Origin: Nicotiana tabacum
Taxonomy: Eukaryota; Streptophyta; Magnoliopsida; Solanales; Solanaceae
Assembly (NCBI RefSeq): GCF_000715075.1
Contig: NC_134089.1
Location: 69,732,697 to 69,796,696, forward strand
DNA: 64,000 bases
Reading direction: 5' to 3'
The notes below the pieces were generated by a model. The model saw nothing but the letters and a program-made list of their open reading frames with translations, was not told where the DNA came from and did not search any database. The translations under genes and the position numbers were made by a program. Positions 22,751 to 33,412 of the stretch are shown piece by piece (the stretch's first letter is position 1; each line of letters starts with the position of its first letter).

Positions 22751-25199
22751 TATGTGCTTTTATAATTTTATGACTTGCGGGGTTGGTTAGTTCGGGATAG
22801 GAAGGGTTCGGGTTGGAATCAGAACGCTTAATTCCTTAAAATTGGCTAAAAATGGGCTAAGCTTGACTTGTTCAATATTTTTAGTAAACGACCTTGGAAC
22901 CAGGATTTGACAATCCCAACAGATTTGTTTGATGATTTTGGACTTGGGTGTCTGTGCGGATCGAGTTTTGGATGACTCGGGAGCGTTTCAGCACTTAATA
23001 TTGAAATTTGGCACATTGAAGGTCATAAAACTGTTTAAATTTGGTTTAGAGTGGGCTTTGGTATTATTGAGGTCTGTTTGGGATTCCGAGCCCGGGAATA
23101 GTTCTGTATAGGTATTTAAGACTTGAACGCAAAACTTGGTATCATTTCGAGTAATTTAAGTATGATTCGGCGCGTTCGGAGTAAGTTGGAAGGACATAAA
23201 GTTCATAAGTTGATTCTATAAGTTTTGGGTTGTGATTCTTAGTTTTCATGTGGTTTTTTGCATTTAGAGGGTGCGAGGGAGTCCATTTTATGTTTACGAA
23301 CTTGTTGGTATGTTTGGGCGAGGCCTCGAGGGCCCCAGATGCCATTCGGACGATGTGCGGAACTCGTTTGGAGTTGGAGGAAATGGCTGAAGCAGCAAAG
23401 CTTCTGGTGCAATCGTGCCTGCGAGGAGCTAGTTGCAGGTGCGAGTTCGCTTAAGCAAGCCACCAACCACAGATGCGAAATGGAGTGGATTGTCCAGTGG
23501 TTATAGAAGTGAGGAAGGGACCGCACCTGCAAAGGCGCAGATGCGAGGAGGTTGATTGCAGAAGAGGGAGGGTGCGCAAGTGCGTCGCTCTTGCCGCAGA
23601 AGCAAGAAATCACTAGGCAATGTGGTTCATTTTAGTCGGTACTTAGACCATTTTTCACTAATTTCTTTCATCCCTTGGGCGATTTTGGAGCTTTTGGAGA
23701 GGGTTTTTCACCTATCTATTGAAGGTAAGTAGTTTTATCCAATGTAAGTTAAATACATAGATTATGGGTAGATTATAACATGAAGAAATTGTGGAAATTA
23801 TGGGTTTAGTTGAAAAACTTAGGTTTTGATAAAAAAAAAAGGATTTAACCGTGAAATGATTATGGAATTGGGTAAATATTATATATTTAAGTTCGTGAGG
23901 TTATTGGTAGCATTTATCTTCGAAAAGTTTTGGAATACGGGCACGTGGGCCAGGGGCGAATTTTAGGAATCTTCCAATTTGGGTTGGGTAATTACTCCAA
24001 TAGTTAAATTATGAACATTTGAGTATATATTGACTTATTTATATAATATTTGGCTAGTTTCGGGTTGTTTGGCACCAAGTTGAGGATTTAGAGCGCATTT
24101 GTGGACCGTCAGTGATCTTGAGAACGAGGTAAGTCTCTTGCATAACTTTGTAAGAGAGAACTCATCCCCTTAGGTATATTTTTGTTCTGAATTACTTGTG
24201 TGGAGATCTACGTATGCACTAGGTGACGAGAGTCCGTGCGTAGCTATATTCCATGAGATGTCCAGGTAGTCTTAGGTTTACATCATGCTTTAATTGTACT
24301 ATCATGTTTGTTATGTATATTAATTATCTTGAATAGAGCTGAAACTAGAGACTTTAAAGTTGAAGCATCCAAGTTAGATTTCATATTTTCAAGAAAGAAT
24401 CTCGCGTCGCAAGTACATCCGCGAGCGAGGTAAACTTCTCTATTCTCCTAGGAGCGGGCCGTTTGCCTCGACAAGTTAATAAATTCATCTATGGTTCGTG
24501 TCGTTCATCCCTAGGTAGTGCACACAGGGTCGTACGACCTCGACATAAATCGTGCGTAATTATACTCGGAGCCTAAATATACTTGATATTATTTTATGTC
24601 TTGAGAGGTTATAATTATTTAATTACAGAAATTGTCTTAGAATTTACTATTAGTAGAAGAATTATTTATTCACTATTTGTTATTGATTTATTATTATTGT
24701 TTACATTACCCATGCTTATTTAGAATTTCTGTAATTTATTTGTTGTCCCATAGTAAGTGTCGATGTAAACCCCTCGTCACTACTTCTTTTAGGTTACATT
24801 GGATACTTATTGGGTACATGTTGTTTATGTACTCATGCTACACTTCTGCACTAATCGTGCAGGATTTGAGGCAGGTGCATCTGGTAGTCGTCCCGACGCG
24901 CACCCCTGGTACCTAGAGACTTAGTAGTGAGCTGCTTTCCGAGCCCATTCTGCAGCACCTGAAGTCTCTCTCTCTTTTGTATTTACTTTCTGTCTACTCT
25001 ATTTCAGACAGTAGTTTAGAGTTTTGTATATTCTACTAGTAGCTCATACACTTGTGACACCAGATCTTGGAAAATATGCTAGTAGACATTTGATGGCTTT
25101 TGAGTATTTTCGCCACTACACTTGTTATTATATTTGTTTATGCTTATTTTATTACATTTTTCACTTATTACTTACTATAGAAGAAATTGGATCGTGACA
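22751..25199 (+). mobile_element. 5' LTR of a Tekay/Del-type element, start uncertain
   Basis: The right end is GGATCGTGACA at 25199, followed three bases later by a tRNA-iMet-like PBS. Inside are the usual family segments: a G-rich first part, CpG-rich words (23400-23600, CAGGTGCGA and GCGCAGATGCG), a GAGGTAAGT-like site near 24126, and CTCGTCACTACTTCTTTTAG at 24772. The left boundary is set where similarity to the reverse-oriented fragment stops and may be off by tens of bases, or the LTR may be truncated. Confidence 0.7.
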
Positions 25200-25202
25200 A
25201 CA

Positions 25203-25214
25203 TGGTATTAGAAC
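25203..25214 (+). other. Primer-binding site, initiator tRNA-Met type, decayed
   Basis: TGGTATTAGAAC lies three bases after the LTR. The usual plant PBS for tRNA-iMet begins TGGTATCAGAGC, so there are two substitutions. Confidence 0.8.
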
Positions 25215-26700
25215 ACAAGGTTCACGTAGGTCTCATAAGTTTTGAGCAGGCCTAATAGAGTCTTGCGGATCGGTGCACAGACGTCCGTACTTATCTTCGA
25301 GAGGCTATAGGGTATTGGGAAACTACCCCATCTATGGAGGAACTGATCCCCCTATTGCCAAAGGCCGAGGCAAAGGTCGAGGGAGGACTCCAGCCCGAGG
25401 TAGAGGACGATGTAATCTTAGAGTTGCTCTGGTTGTACCACTAATAGATCCAGTAGAGGATCCTGTCATTAAGGAGTAGGGCAAGGTACCTGCAGCGGGG
25501 CCAAACCTAGTAGATTACATGTCCGCACCAGGATTCCAGGAGGTCATGGGCCGTATGTTGCGGTTCATGGATTCTGTGTCTCAAGCTAGTTTATTTCCAG
25601 CAGACCCATCCATATCTAAGGCGGGAGGGGGAGCACATACCCCTACTTCTTAGGCTGCTAGGCATGTAGTTGTCGTATATCAGACCCCGAGCGCACTACT
25701 CGTAGGGGGAGCCTAGCCAGTTGTAGTAGCTATACCTGAGCCTAGACGAGCTGCGGCCGGCGAGCCGCAGAAGCTATTGGATAGATAGACCAGGCTTTAT
25801 CCTCCAGTCTTTGGAGGTGAGCAACATGAGGACCCCCAGGACTTTATTGATCGGTAAAGGGATAGATTGCACAACATGAGGATATTGGAGTCCCACGGGG
25901 TGGACTTTACCACCTTTTAGCTGGAGAGAAGGGCCAGTAGATGGTGCCAGTCCTATCTTTTTGGTAGACCATCAGATTCTCCTCTCATGACTTGGGACCG
26001 GTTCACCCATATTTTTCTGGATAAGTATATTCCACCCTCTCAGAGGTAAGAGTTGCGATTTCAGTTCAAGCAGCTCCATCAGGATTAGATGTCAGTGACC
26101 GACTATGAGGCGAGATTCTCTGAGTTGCCTCACCATGCACTTATGATACTTCCTACTGATTCAAAGAGAGTGCGGAGGTTCTTTGCAAGTTTGCATTCAG
26201 GTATCCAGACCACTATGGCCCGAGGGGTTGAGATGGGGAATTTTATGAGCTGGTTGTGGAGATAGCTCGAAGATCGATGGTGTTCATCAGGGGAGCCGAG
26301 AGCAAATGTCGCATGACAAGCGATTTCGATATTTTGGAGGGTTCAGTGGCACCTCGTTTGGGGCAGAGGTCAGTTTGTGAGAGGTCAGTCTAGCAGGACC
26401 ACATATCCAGCACCGCCGCCTTCTCGAGGTCCTACCGTCCACAAGCTATTCAGGGTCCCTCCAGTAGGTATTCAGACCATCATGGTCAGTCTTCAGGCCA
26501 GCAGCCCACCGCTCTAAGGGGATGTTACGAGTGCGGGGATCTTGGCCACATGAAGAAGTGTTTCCCAGGCTTCGAGGCAAGGCGGTGCAGCAGGTTCATC
26601 AGCCTATGATTATAGCACCAGCCGTTCGGCCCCCTAGAGGCGGAGGGCAGGTGGATAGGGGCCATCCTAAAGGTGGAGACTAGCCAGGTGTATTCTAGGC
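25215..26700 (+). pseudogene. gag remnant of the Tekay-type element
   Basis: A degenerate frame with many stops reads through Tekay-type Gag features: a Gly/Arg-rich start (25340-25410), DPQDFIDR near 25836, a capsid-like stretch (RLHNMRILESHGVDFTTF near 25866, MSVTDYEARFSELPHHALMI near 26090) and a damaged zinc knuckle CYECGDLGHMKKC at 26527-26565, where only three residues separate His and the last Cys instead of four. Several stops fit C-to-T change of Gln codons or G-to-A change of Trp codons. Protease and the rest of pol are missing: similarity ends near 26700. Not functional. Confidence 0.85.
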
Positions 26701-26840
26701 AAGTGGAGAAATACTCTTGTAAAGTTATCCTAGCTGTAGAAAAGCCATGTTTCCGCAACATATTTTTCCCAAAACTTGCTCCAAATGCATCGAAACTCAA
26801 TCTAGTCTCTCGAGACTCCATCCAATCATCCTAACTAGTT
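26701..26840. other. Unassigned 140 bp between two elements
   Basis: The sequence between the end of the gag remnant and the start of element E's LTR does not resemble anything else in the window. It may be the original insertion target of E or leftover internal sequence of the preceding element. Confidence 0.4.
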
Positions 26841-26961
26841 TGTTATCATGATCAAAAATCCCAAAAATAGTCATGATGGAACCTAAATATGACAAGCTAG
26901 GTAAACCAAAACTCGCAATCACGCAAAGCAAAACAAATAAAAGATGATCTACTAAGATGAT
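26841..26961 (-). mobile_element. Terminal 121 bp of the 3' LTR of element E
   Basis: On the plus strand it begins TGTTATCATGATC, a decayed form of the TGTCACGATC terminus seen in reverse-oriented Tekay LTRs, and contains CAAGCTAGGTAAACC. It joins 33418 onward when element C and one ATGAT copy are removed, so C landed 120 bp from the end of this LTR. Confidence 0.65.
26957..26961. repeat. Target site duplication of element C (ATGAT, pair at 33413-33417)
   Basis: ATGAT stands immediately before the left LTR (26962) and immediately after the right LTR (33412). It shows C is one complete insertion. Confidence 0.93.
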
Positions 26962-27758
26962 TATTTACCGTGAAAATGGTAATAATAATTAAATTTGATT
27001 TAGTGATTCTAAAAATACGTGATCTATTTTTATGTTAGTTGTTAAGCAGTTGATGCTATGTGAAAGACTTAGAAACAAGATAAGAGCTTAAAAACAAGAT
27101 GTTAATCAAACCAAATCGCTGCCAATCGGGGGCTCGAGCTTGCCTATTCGAGGGCCTCAGGGTCAAGTCTGAAGCTCGGCTGGAAGCTATCAAAGGTGGT
27201 TGATGGAGACTAACAGTTAAAAATAAATCAAAAACGGCTCTTCACAGTCAATAATAAGCAATAAATGATGAACAATGAATAGAACACAATAAATATGAGC
27301 AATAAATGAGATAACGAGACCAAGAGAATGTGTTAGAGAGCAAAGAGAATGTTCTAGTATATTTAGTATGGAGCAACAGATGTTTCCAAAATGACAAGGA
27401 TTCCCTTTGAATAAGAGGGGGAAACCCAACATAGCACAAATGCATTAATTGCAAAGATATAGGGCTAGTACAGCTATTAAATGCCTTGGTTTGCCTTTTG
27501 GGCTAGTCCACTAGACTTGACATGCCATATTCACATGCCTTGGGAACTCTACCCTGATCTGCCGAGATCGATAATTCACAATGTCTCGGAACCGGCCATT
27601 AATTATACTGTCTCAAAGTTGAACTGTCTCGAAATTGAACTGTGTCGAAGTCCAACTGTCTCGAAGTCGACCATTGAGAATTCTTGGAGTTGATCACTAG
27701 AAGCCCTCGAGATGCCTTGATGCCCGTGAAATCGAGCTGTCGATTTACATCGTATATA
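26962..27758 (-). mobile_element. 3' LTR of element C
   Basis: The copy lies left in the window. Terminal bases have decayed (TATTTACCG instead of TGTTTACCG; GTATATA instead of GTATACA). The TATA-equivalent site reads TTTGAATA at about 27411-27418 against TTTATATA in the other LTR, so this promoter is damaged. Confidence 0.88.
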
Positions 27759-28481
27759 GATAGGGAGAAAGCCTTAGATAGGGAGAAATCCCTTGGGCTC
27801 CTTTGTGCGAGGAAGGAAAGTGAGCTGGTATACCTGCGGTGTGAGGTGAATCGAAGTTGGAACTGCGAAAGCCACCTCGAAAGACATGAAACTTGCATTT
27901 TATGTCGATGTATGCTACCCCTTTCATTTTCGGAGATTAATGTTTTGATATTTCAGTTGGAAAGCAAAATGGAGGAGCTGGAACGACTTTGGGGTGAAGT
28001 TGGTCGGGCCAAACGTACATTTAACGGGTTGAGGGTTCAGGTAGATGCCCAAGTTGCGGCCAAGGAGGATGCTTTGGCTAAGGCTTCTGCCCTCGAGATG
28101 CATGTCCGAAAATCTCATGCGAATGATTATGTCCGAGCGAATATGATCACAAGGCTCGAGTATTAGCTTTTGAAGGTAACGGCCGAGGTGATGAATGCCC
28201 AGGCTGAGGCTGTAATGAGCCGCACTAGGACTGACCAGAAAGTGGCGGCCTATTTGAAGGGTGTTGCCTATGTTAGAGCTGAGCTGAGGGAAGCTCTTGA
28301 TCGCGAGAGCAATAGTAAGGAGTACGTGAAGTGTAAATCTTGGAGGGAAACCCTTGAGAAAATTCATGCCAGGGGCTTTGACCTCTTGGAAGAGATCAAG
28401 CATGCGAAGGCGGAAGAACACGATGCTAAATTCCTTCTGTCCGATGCCGAGGATGGAGAGGATGGAGCCGTCGGGCCATAG
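27759..28481 (+). pseudogene. Remnant of opposite-strand coiled-coil gene in element C
   Basis: It corresponds to the last two exons of the second antisense gene in element D (51638-52400). The first part (27759-27889) matches exon 4 (AREKALDREKSLGLL-like residues), but the splice donor at its end is lost. The last exon begins after TTTCAG at 27956 and encodes a heptad-rich coiled coil (MEELERLWGEVGRAKRTFNG) ending LLSDAEDGEDGAVGP at the stop, 28481. One nonsense codon (TAG, 28164) interrupts it. The upstream exons, promoter and conserved domain are deleted. A tandem 18-bp duplication (GATAGGGAGAAA twice) marks the break next to the LTR. Function unknown. Confidence 0.8.
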
Positions 28482-30600
28482 TCCCCATGGGGACGTATAT
28501 TTCTTTCTCTTTTTCTATATATAGTATTTCTAAGCATGTTGTAAATGGAGCTTGTATTTTTCTGCATGTATGTATAAAGAGGAAACCTCGCAGTTTTGTT
28601 TCTCCCATATTTCTTTTTGTCTTGATTTTAGCTAGGTGAACTGGTCCTTGAGTTGAGAGGTATCCTTAGAATTGTGGTATGGCCCTAGAGCTCATCAGGC
28701 TGGCTCGTAGGCTCTTACGCACTTGATCGATGCGACCTTTACATATAAGCTGGCGAAAATGGCTCTTACGCTTTTGCTCTTAGGCATATTTAGGTCAACT
28801 ATTTTGGGCTTAGTCCTTGAGCCGGGCATCGACTCGAGCTCATTTGACCCTCAAGTTGTTAAATTTTAGGCTGACAACAGTGGCTCTTACGCTTTTGGTT
28901 GATGCGACATTTTAGTGTAAGCCGGCATTTGAGCTCTTGACTTGTGTTCTTAGGCATATTCAGTTAACTGTTTTGGGTTCAGTCTCCGAATCGGATTTCG
29001 ACTCGATTCGACCCTCAAGTTTTTGAATTGCAAGCTAGCCCTTAGGGTCTTACACATTGGGTCGGTACGACCTTTTATATATGTGGGTTGGCCAGTGGCT
29101 CTCAAGCCTTGGGTCGATGCGAACTTTTATATATGTGGTCTGGCAACAGTGGCTCTTACGCCTTGGGTCGATACGGCCTCTAATATAGGCTTTAATTTTC
29201 TCTCGTTAAGGACTTTTTGAAATAATGTTTGCCCAACTCTTCGACGGTTTAATAAAAAACCTCGATTGTGAGTCGTTATATGCCGATGATCGAGCACCTC
29301 GAGAGGTTTGTCTCAGAGGATGAGTATCTCGAAGCTAGTGTTTAGGAGCTGACGTGGTCGAAGCTCTTTTGCCTATGTTGAGGGTAGCCTGTTTAACCGG
29401 TTCTTTCCGAAGTATATTCGAAGTAATTGAAGGTCGGTGATTTATAGCGACGGTCGGGCGTCCCTAGGTCGCATTAGTTTTGGCTGGTATAGCCTTGTGA
29501 CCGGAGTCATTTATGTTTGGCCGGGGCCTTTAAGTCCCGAATGAAGTAGTTTCGGCATCTATATCGAGGGTATGCCTTTTTAGGGGTCTTACAAGTTCGA
29601 TATATAGCCAAAACTTTGAGATCGGGTCTATGCCTTTAGTATGGTCTTACAAGTTTTACATGCCTTTAAGGTCTTACATTTTTGGATACTTGGTACAAGT
29701 ATGATTCATGCCTTGCTTGAGGTCTTACAGATATTAATGTTGCCTTATGTAGGTCTTACGAGACAGAGGTTGCCCGCGTGTGGCCTTACGACCACTGGTT
29801 TTGATAAGTCGATGGAGATGGCGATTCACGACAGTCCCCGAGTCATCGAGGGTTTCTTGGCTCGGGAGCCATTACTTGTAGATATGGTATTGCCTCATTG
29901 AGGGCTTACGATTTCGGAGTTCCCGACCCGGAGGTCATGTGGTCTTAAGTTTTTGACACCAGTCCCTGAGTGTTCAGAACGATTTTGGCTCTGGAGCCAC
30001 TTTGTGATCTTGATGTTGCCTCATTGAGGGCTTATGAGTTAGGAGCTCCGACCCGGAGGTCGCATTGTTTTAAGTTTTTGACGGCAGTCCCCAAGTATTT
30101 TGGACATTTTTTGGCTCTGGGGTCAGTTTTTGCAAAAATATCGAGTATCCTTGAAATGCGAAATGCTTTTAGGAAGTATTCTTTGATTATTTGGTATAAG
30201 TATACATGTCTTGTTGTTAAGGGCTCGGTTTTTCTATACGGGCACGGTTCGCTCAACCGTTTGGCCCGTTACATTATTTTTCTATCGAGACCCTTCTTGG
30301 CGTATCTTGGCTTCTCTGAGTTGATGACCTTCCGGGGGGATGCCCCCCAGTATTTGAGGTTGATTGAAAAATAAGCCTTGAATACTTGTTGGATCTTCCT
30401 TAGGTAGCATATAGATGTTGCCTCGTTAAAAACCTTGCCGGTAAAACCCTTTTCTGGATAAAAACTCGGTCTAAGGAAAAGAGTGCAACAAATGCTTTAA
30501 AAACTTAAGGTCTTCGAGCTGGGTTAGCATTTTGGCTGTCTCAGTTGGGTGCCTGCATAAAGGTGAGTACGAGATGTAACTTAAAAAGGGAGATGGTTGT
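28482..30600. repeat. Spacer of element C with two degenerate tandem arrays
   Basis: There is no gene. From about 28690 to 29200 a unit of roughly 60-70 bp recurs with the core GGCTCTTACGCCTTGGGTCG. From about 29560 to 29790 AGGTCTTACAAG/GACC words recur. Then a unit of 125-128 bp starts CAGTCCCCGAGT at 29832, 29960 and 30085. Element D has the same arrays at 52610-53960. Reading frames such as 29970-30374 run across the repeat and are not taken as genes. Confidence 0.75.
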
Positions 30601-30642
30601 ACCTTAGTAGCGATGGCGCTTTGAACCTCGGTAGGCCTTCAG

Positions 30643-30930
30643 TTATCTGCTCGAAGGACGCGGTACGACCCTTGGTTTGTTCATTCTGAAACAGCCGAGA
30701 ATATGCCTTGTGATCGTTGTGTTGAATCCCTTGGGGGTTTGAGGGGCGGGCATAATTTGGTCGAGCAGTCCAAGCTGCTCTGTTGCCTTCGATCTGATAA
30801 TATTGGCCGAGCTACCTGGACCCATAAGTACAAGTTTAATCTGAAATGTATCCATAAGAAAAGAAGTTACCAGTGCGTCGTTATGAGGCTGAGATAGAGC
30901 CTCGAGTTTGCTTCTTCCTGGTGAGGGATG
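30643..30930 (-). pseudogene. Protease stub of element C
   Basis: On the minus strand the frame (30643-31017) contains LVLMGPGSSANIIRSKATEQ, which matches the retropepsin active-site region of Tat-lineage polyproteins where an Asp-x-Gly-Ser-Ser type motif is expected. Here the catalytic Asp position appears to be Gly. The flanking residues (ALVTSFLMDTFQIK before, LGLLDQIMPA after) agree with that reading. Similarity stops soon after, where the domain should continue into RT. Element D lacks even this stub. Not functional. Confidence 0.65.
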
Positions 30931-31017
30931 TTTTCTTTCTCCTGACTGTGGGTTCCTGCAGGGCACCGACAGCTTAAAAGATCGTATGGGTGACATGTTG
31001 CGGCTCACTTGCTTCAT

Positions 31018-32530
31018 TCTTTTTGGTCGCCTCTCTTCCCGGAACTGTTTTTGGCTCGGTCGCTGAGGAATTCCCGGAGGTGACCTTTACTGAGTAGTCG
31101 GGCTACCTCTTTCTAGAGCTGTCGGCAATCTTCGGTCCTGTGACCGTGCGTGTTGTGAATTCACACACTAAGTTATGGTTCCTTTGTGAAGGATCCGATT
31201 GTACAAGCCTTGGCCACCTAGTGTCTTTGATTTTACTGATGGCGAACACGATGTCTGATACATCGACATTGAAGTTGTATTCCGACAAGGGAGGTGCCTC
31301 CGTCAGCCTCGTCTACCTATCAAACCCAGATCTGTTGACGAGTCCCCGAGGATTTTGGCCTTGTTCCATTCTTCAATCAGTGCGGGGTATGTTACGCCTC
31401 GTAGCATCTCTCTTATCTTCGGTGTAAGGCTGGTACCTTTCATTGTTTGGCTTTGACTCCTTCATTAGAAGCCTGCTTGGGTATACCGAGCCCGAGGAGG
31501 CTCCTAGTTGGTCGTCTTCGACCCTGATCTTTGACTAGTATCACTTGTGGATGTCCGACCAGGTCACAGCAAGATACTCGACTAAGTTCTATTTCAGCAG
31601 TCTTGAAGCCACTGAACTTCGTTCATTCAGACCTTGAGTGAAGACCTGTACTGCCAAGTCATCGGAGACTGGTGGTAGTTCCATTTGTTCCATTTGAAAG
31701 CGAGATACGAACTCTCGCAGCATCTCGTTCTCCCTCTTCTTGATCTTGAAGACGTCAGACTTCCTCGTTGCTACTTTGATGGCACCGGTATGTGACTTTA
31801 TGAAAGAATCTGCTAGCTTGGAAAATGAGTCTATAGAGTTAGAAGCTAGGTTGTGATACCACATCATGGCCCCTTTCGAGAGTGTTTCCCCGAACTTCTT
31901 TAGCAAGACGGACTCGATCTAGTTGTACTTTAGGTCGTTGCCCTTTACTGTGCAAGTGTAAGCAGTAACGTGCTCATTGGGGTCTGAGGTCCCGTTGTAT
32001 TTTGGAAGGTTTGGCATTCTGAACTTCTTTGGAATGGGTTTTGGAGTCACTTACTATGGGAATGACCTTTGTATGAACTTCTTCGAATCCACATCTTTCA
32101 AGATCGGGGGTGCTCCCAGAATCTGGTCGACCCTGGAGTTGTAGGTCTCGACCTTTTTGTGAGGTCCTCGAGCATCTTTACGATGGAAGGGTTGGATACC
32201 GACCCGTTGTTGCTTGACCTCTCTGGTACCTGCTCGGCCGGGGGAGCCATCCCCGGCACTACCGTGCTGGGAGTTTTCTGGTGACTTTGCATCTGAGCAA
32301 TCGTTAGCTATTGTGCCTGCAACATTTCAAAAATAACATGAAGGCTAACCTCCCGTTCTTCCCTAGCTGGGGTTTCTTGAGCTTCTTGTCGCTCTCCTTG
32401 GTGCACGCTCCTGTTAGTATGGGAGCTTACATTGACGTATCGGGCATCGCGTGAGACCGCGTCCAACACCTGGAACATCCACACCATTTTCTCCATGGTT
32501 CTCAAGATTGTTGTTTACTGAGTCAGACAT
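31018..32530 (-). pseudogene. gag of element C, broken
   Basis: The likely start is the ATG at 32530-32528 (MSDSVNNNLENHGENG), 97 bases inside the PBS. A frameshift follows within 100 bases. The next segments encode a helix (SIVKMLEDLTKR near 32170), a Pro/Lys linker, and the best preserved part, 31589-31906, a Retrotrans_gag-like domain (GETLSKGAMMWYHNLASNSI; ENEMLREFVSRFQMEQMELP). Past a stop at 31589 come QSKIRVEDDQLG-like residues and YNFNVDVSDIVFAISKIKDT (31200-31288). The zinc knuckle that D keeps at 54690-54715 is destroyed here (CEFTTRTVTG). The product would be the structural Gag of a Tat-type element. Several stops and frameshifts make it a pseudogene. Confidence 0.82.
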
Positions 32531-32626
32531 TTTGACCTGAACTCAAAGATCTTGGGCAAGAAAAGGCGTGAAAGATAACTTGCGTTATATAGTTAAACTA
32601 GCAAGAAAATAATCACTATTATTCTT

Positions 32627-32645
32627 AGCCCCACGTTGGGCGCCA
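32627..32645 (-). other. Primer-binding site of element C
   Basis: On the minus strand TGGCGCCCAACGTGGGGCT begins three bases after the 5' LTR ends. A TGGCGCC start is common among plant gypsy PBSs. The priming tRNA is not determined here. It proves the element's orientation. Confidence 0.85.
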
Positions 32646-32648
32646 AAC

Positions 32649-33412
32649 TGTTTACCGTGAAAATAGTAATAACAATTAAATTTTATTTAGTGGTTCTAAA
32701 AATACGTGATCTATTTTTATGCTAGTTGTTATGCAGTTGATGCTATGTGAAAGACTTAGAAATGAGATAAGAGCTTAAAAATGGGATGTTAATCAAACCG
32801 AATCGCTGCCAATCAGGGCCTCGAGCGTGCCTATTTGAGGGCCTCGAGGTCGAGTCTGAAGCTCGGATGGGAGCTATCGAAGGTGGTCGATGGAGACTAA
32901 CAGTTATAAATAATTCAAAGATGGCTCTTTACATCCAATAATAAGCAATAATGATGAACAATGAATAGAACACAATAAATATGAGCAATAAATGAGATAA
33001 CGAGACCAAGAGAATGTGTTAGAGAGCAGAGAGAATGTTCTAATATATTTAGTATGGAGCAACAGATGTTTACAAAATGACAAGGATCCCCTTTATATAA
33101 GAGGGAGAATCCCAACATAGTACAAATACATTAATTACAAAGATATGGGGCTGGTACAGCCATTAAATACCTTGATTCGCCTTTTGGGCTAGTCCACTAG
33201 ACTTGACCTGCCATATGCACGTGCCTTGGGAACTCCACCCTGATCGGCCGAGACCGGTAATTCACAATGTCTCGAGACCGGTCATTAATTATACTGTCTT
33301 GAAGTTGAACTGTGTCGAAGTCGAACATTGAGAATTCTCGGAGTTGATCACTGGAAGCCCTTGAGATGCCTTGATGCCCATGAACTCGAGCCGTCGATTT
33401 CCACCGTATACA
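32649..33412 (-). mobile_element. 5' LTR of element C
   Basis: The 764-bp LTR has intact TG...CA ends (plus strand TGTTTACCG...CGTATACA). It contains the intact TATATAAA box at 33092-33099 read on the minus strand. Confidence 0.9.
33092..33099 (-). promoter_or_regulatory. TATA box of element C 5' LTR
   Basis: The plus strand TTTATATA reads TATATAAA on the minus strand, within CTCTTATATAAAGGGGATCC. Element D has the same box at 46309-46316. Confidence 0.7.

Larger units (their letters stand above)
26962..33412 (-). mobile_element. Element C: complete non-autonomous Tat-like LTR element
   Basis: This 6451-bp element is on the minus strand. The 5' LTR (32649-33412), PBS (32627-32645), gag (about 31000-32530) and a protease stub (30643-30930) read right to left, followed by repeat-filled spacer, then the remnant of a gene on the opposite strand (27759-28481), then the 3' LTR (26962-27758). 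RT, RNase H and integrase are absent. The LTRs differ at about twenty of the first 225 bp, so C is much older than A. Comparison with D shows that about 5 kb, including the usual polypurine tract, is missing next to the 3' LTR. Lineage is inferred from gag type and the opposite-strand extra gene. Confidence 0.88.

Noticed and set aside
29970..30374. 134-codon plus-strand frame in the spacer of C (and 53916-54275 in D)
   Set aside because: Frames run over 125-129-bp repeats, the encoded sequences are not conserved between C and D, and there is no domain.
32627..32645. Possible tRNA gene fragment (TGGCGCCCAACGTGGGG)
   Set aside because: It is the primer-binding site three bases from the LTR; no cloverleaf can be drawn.
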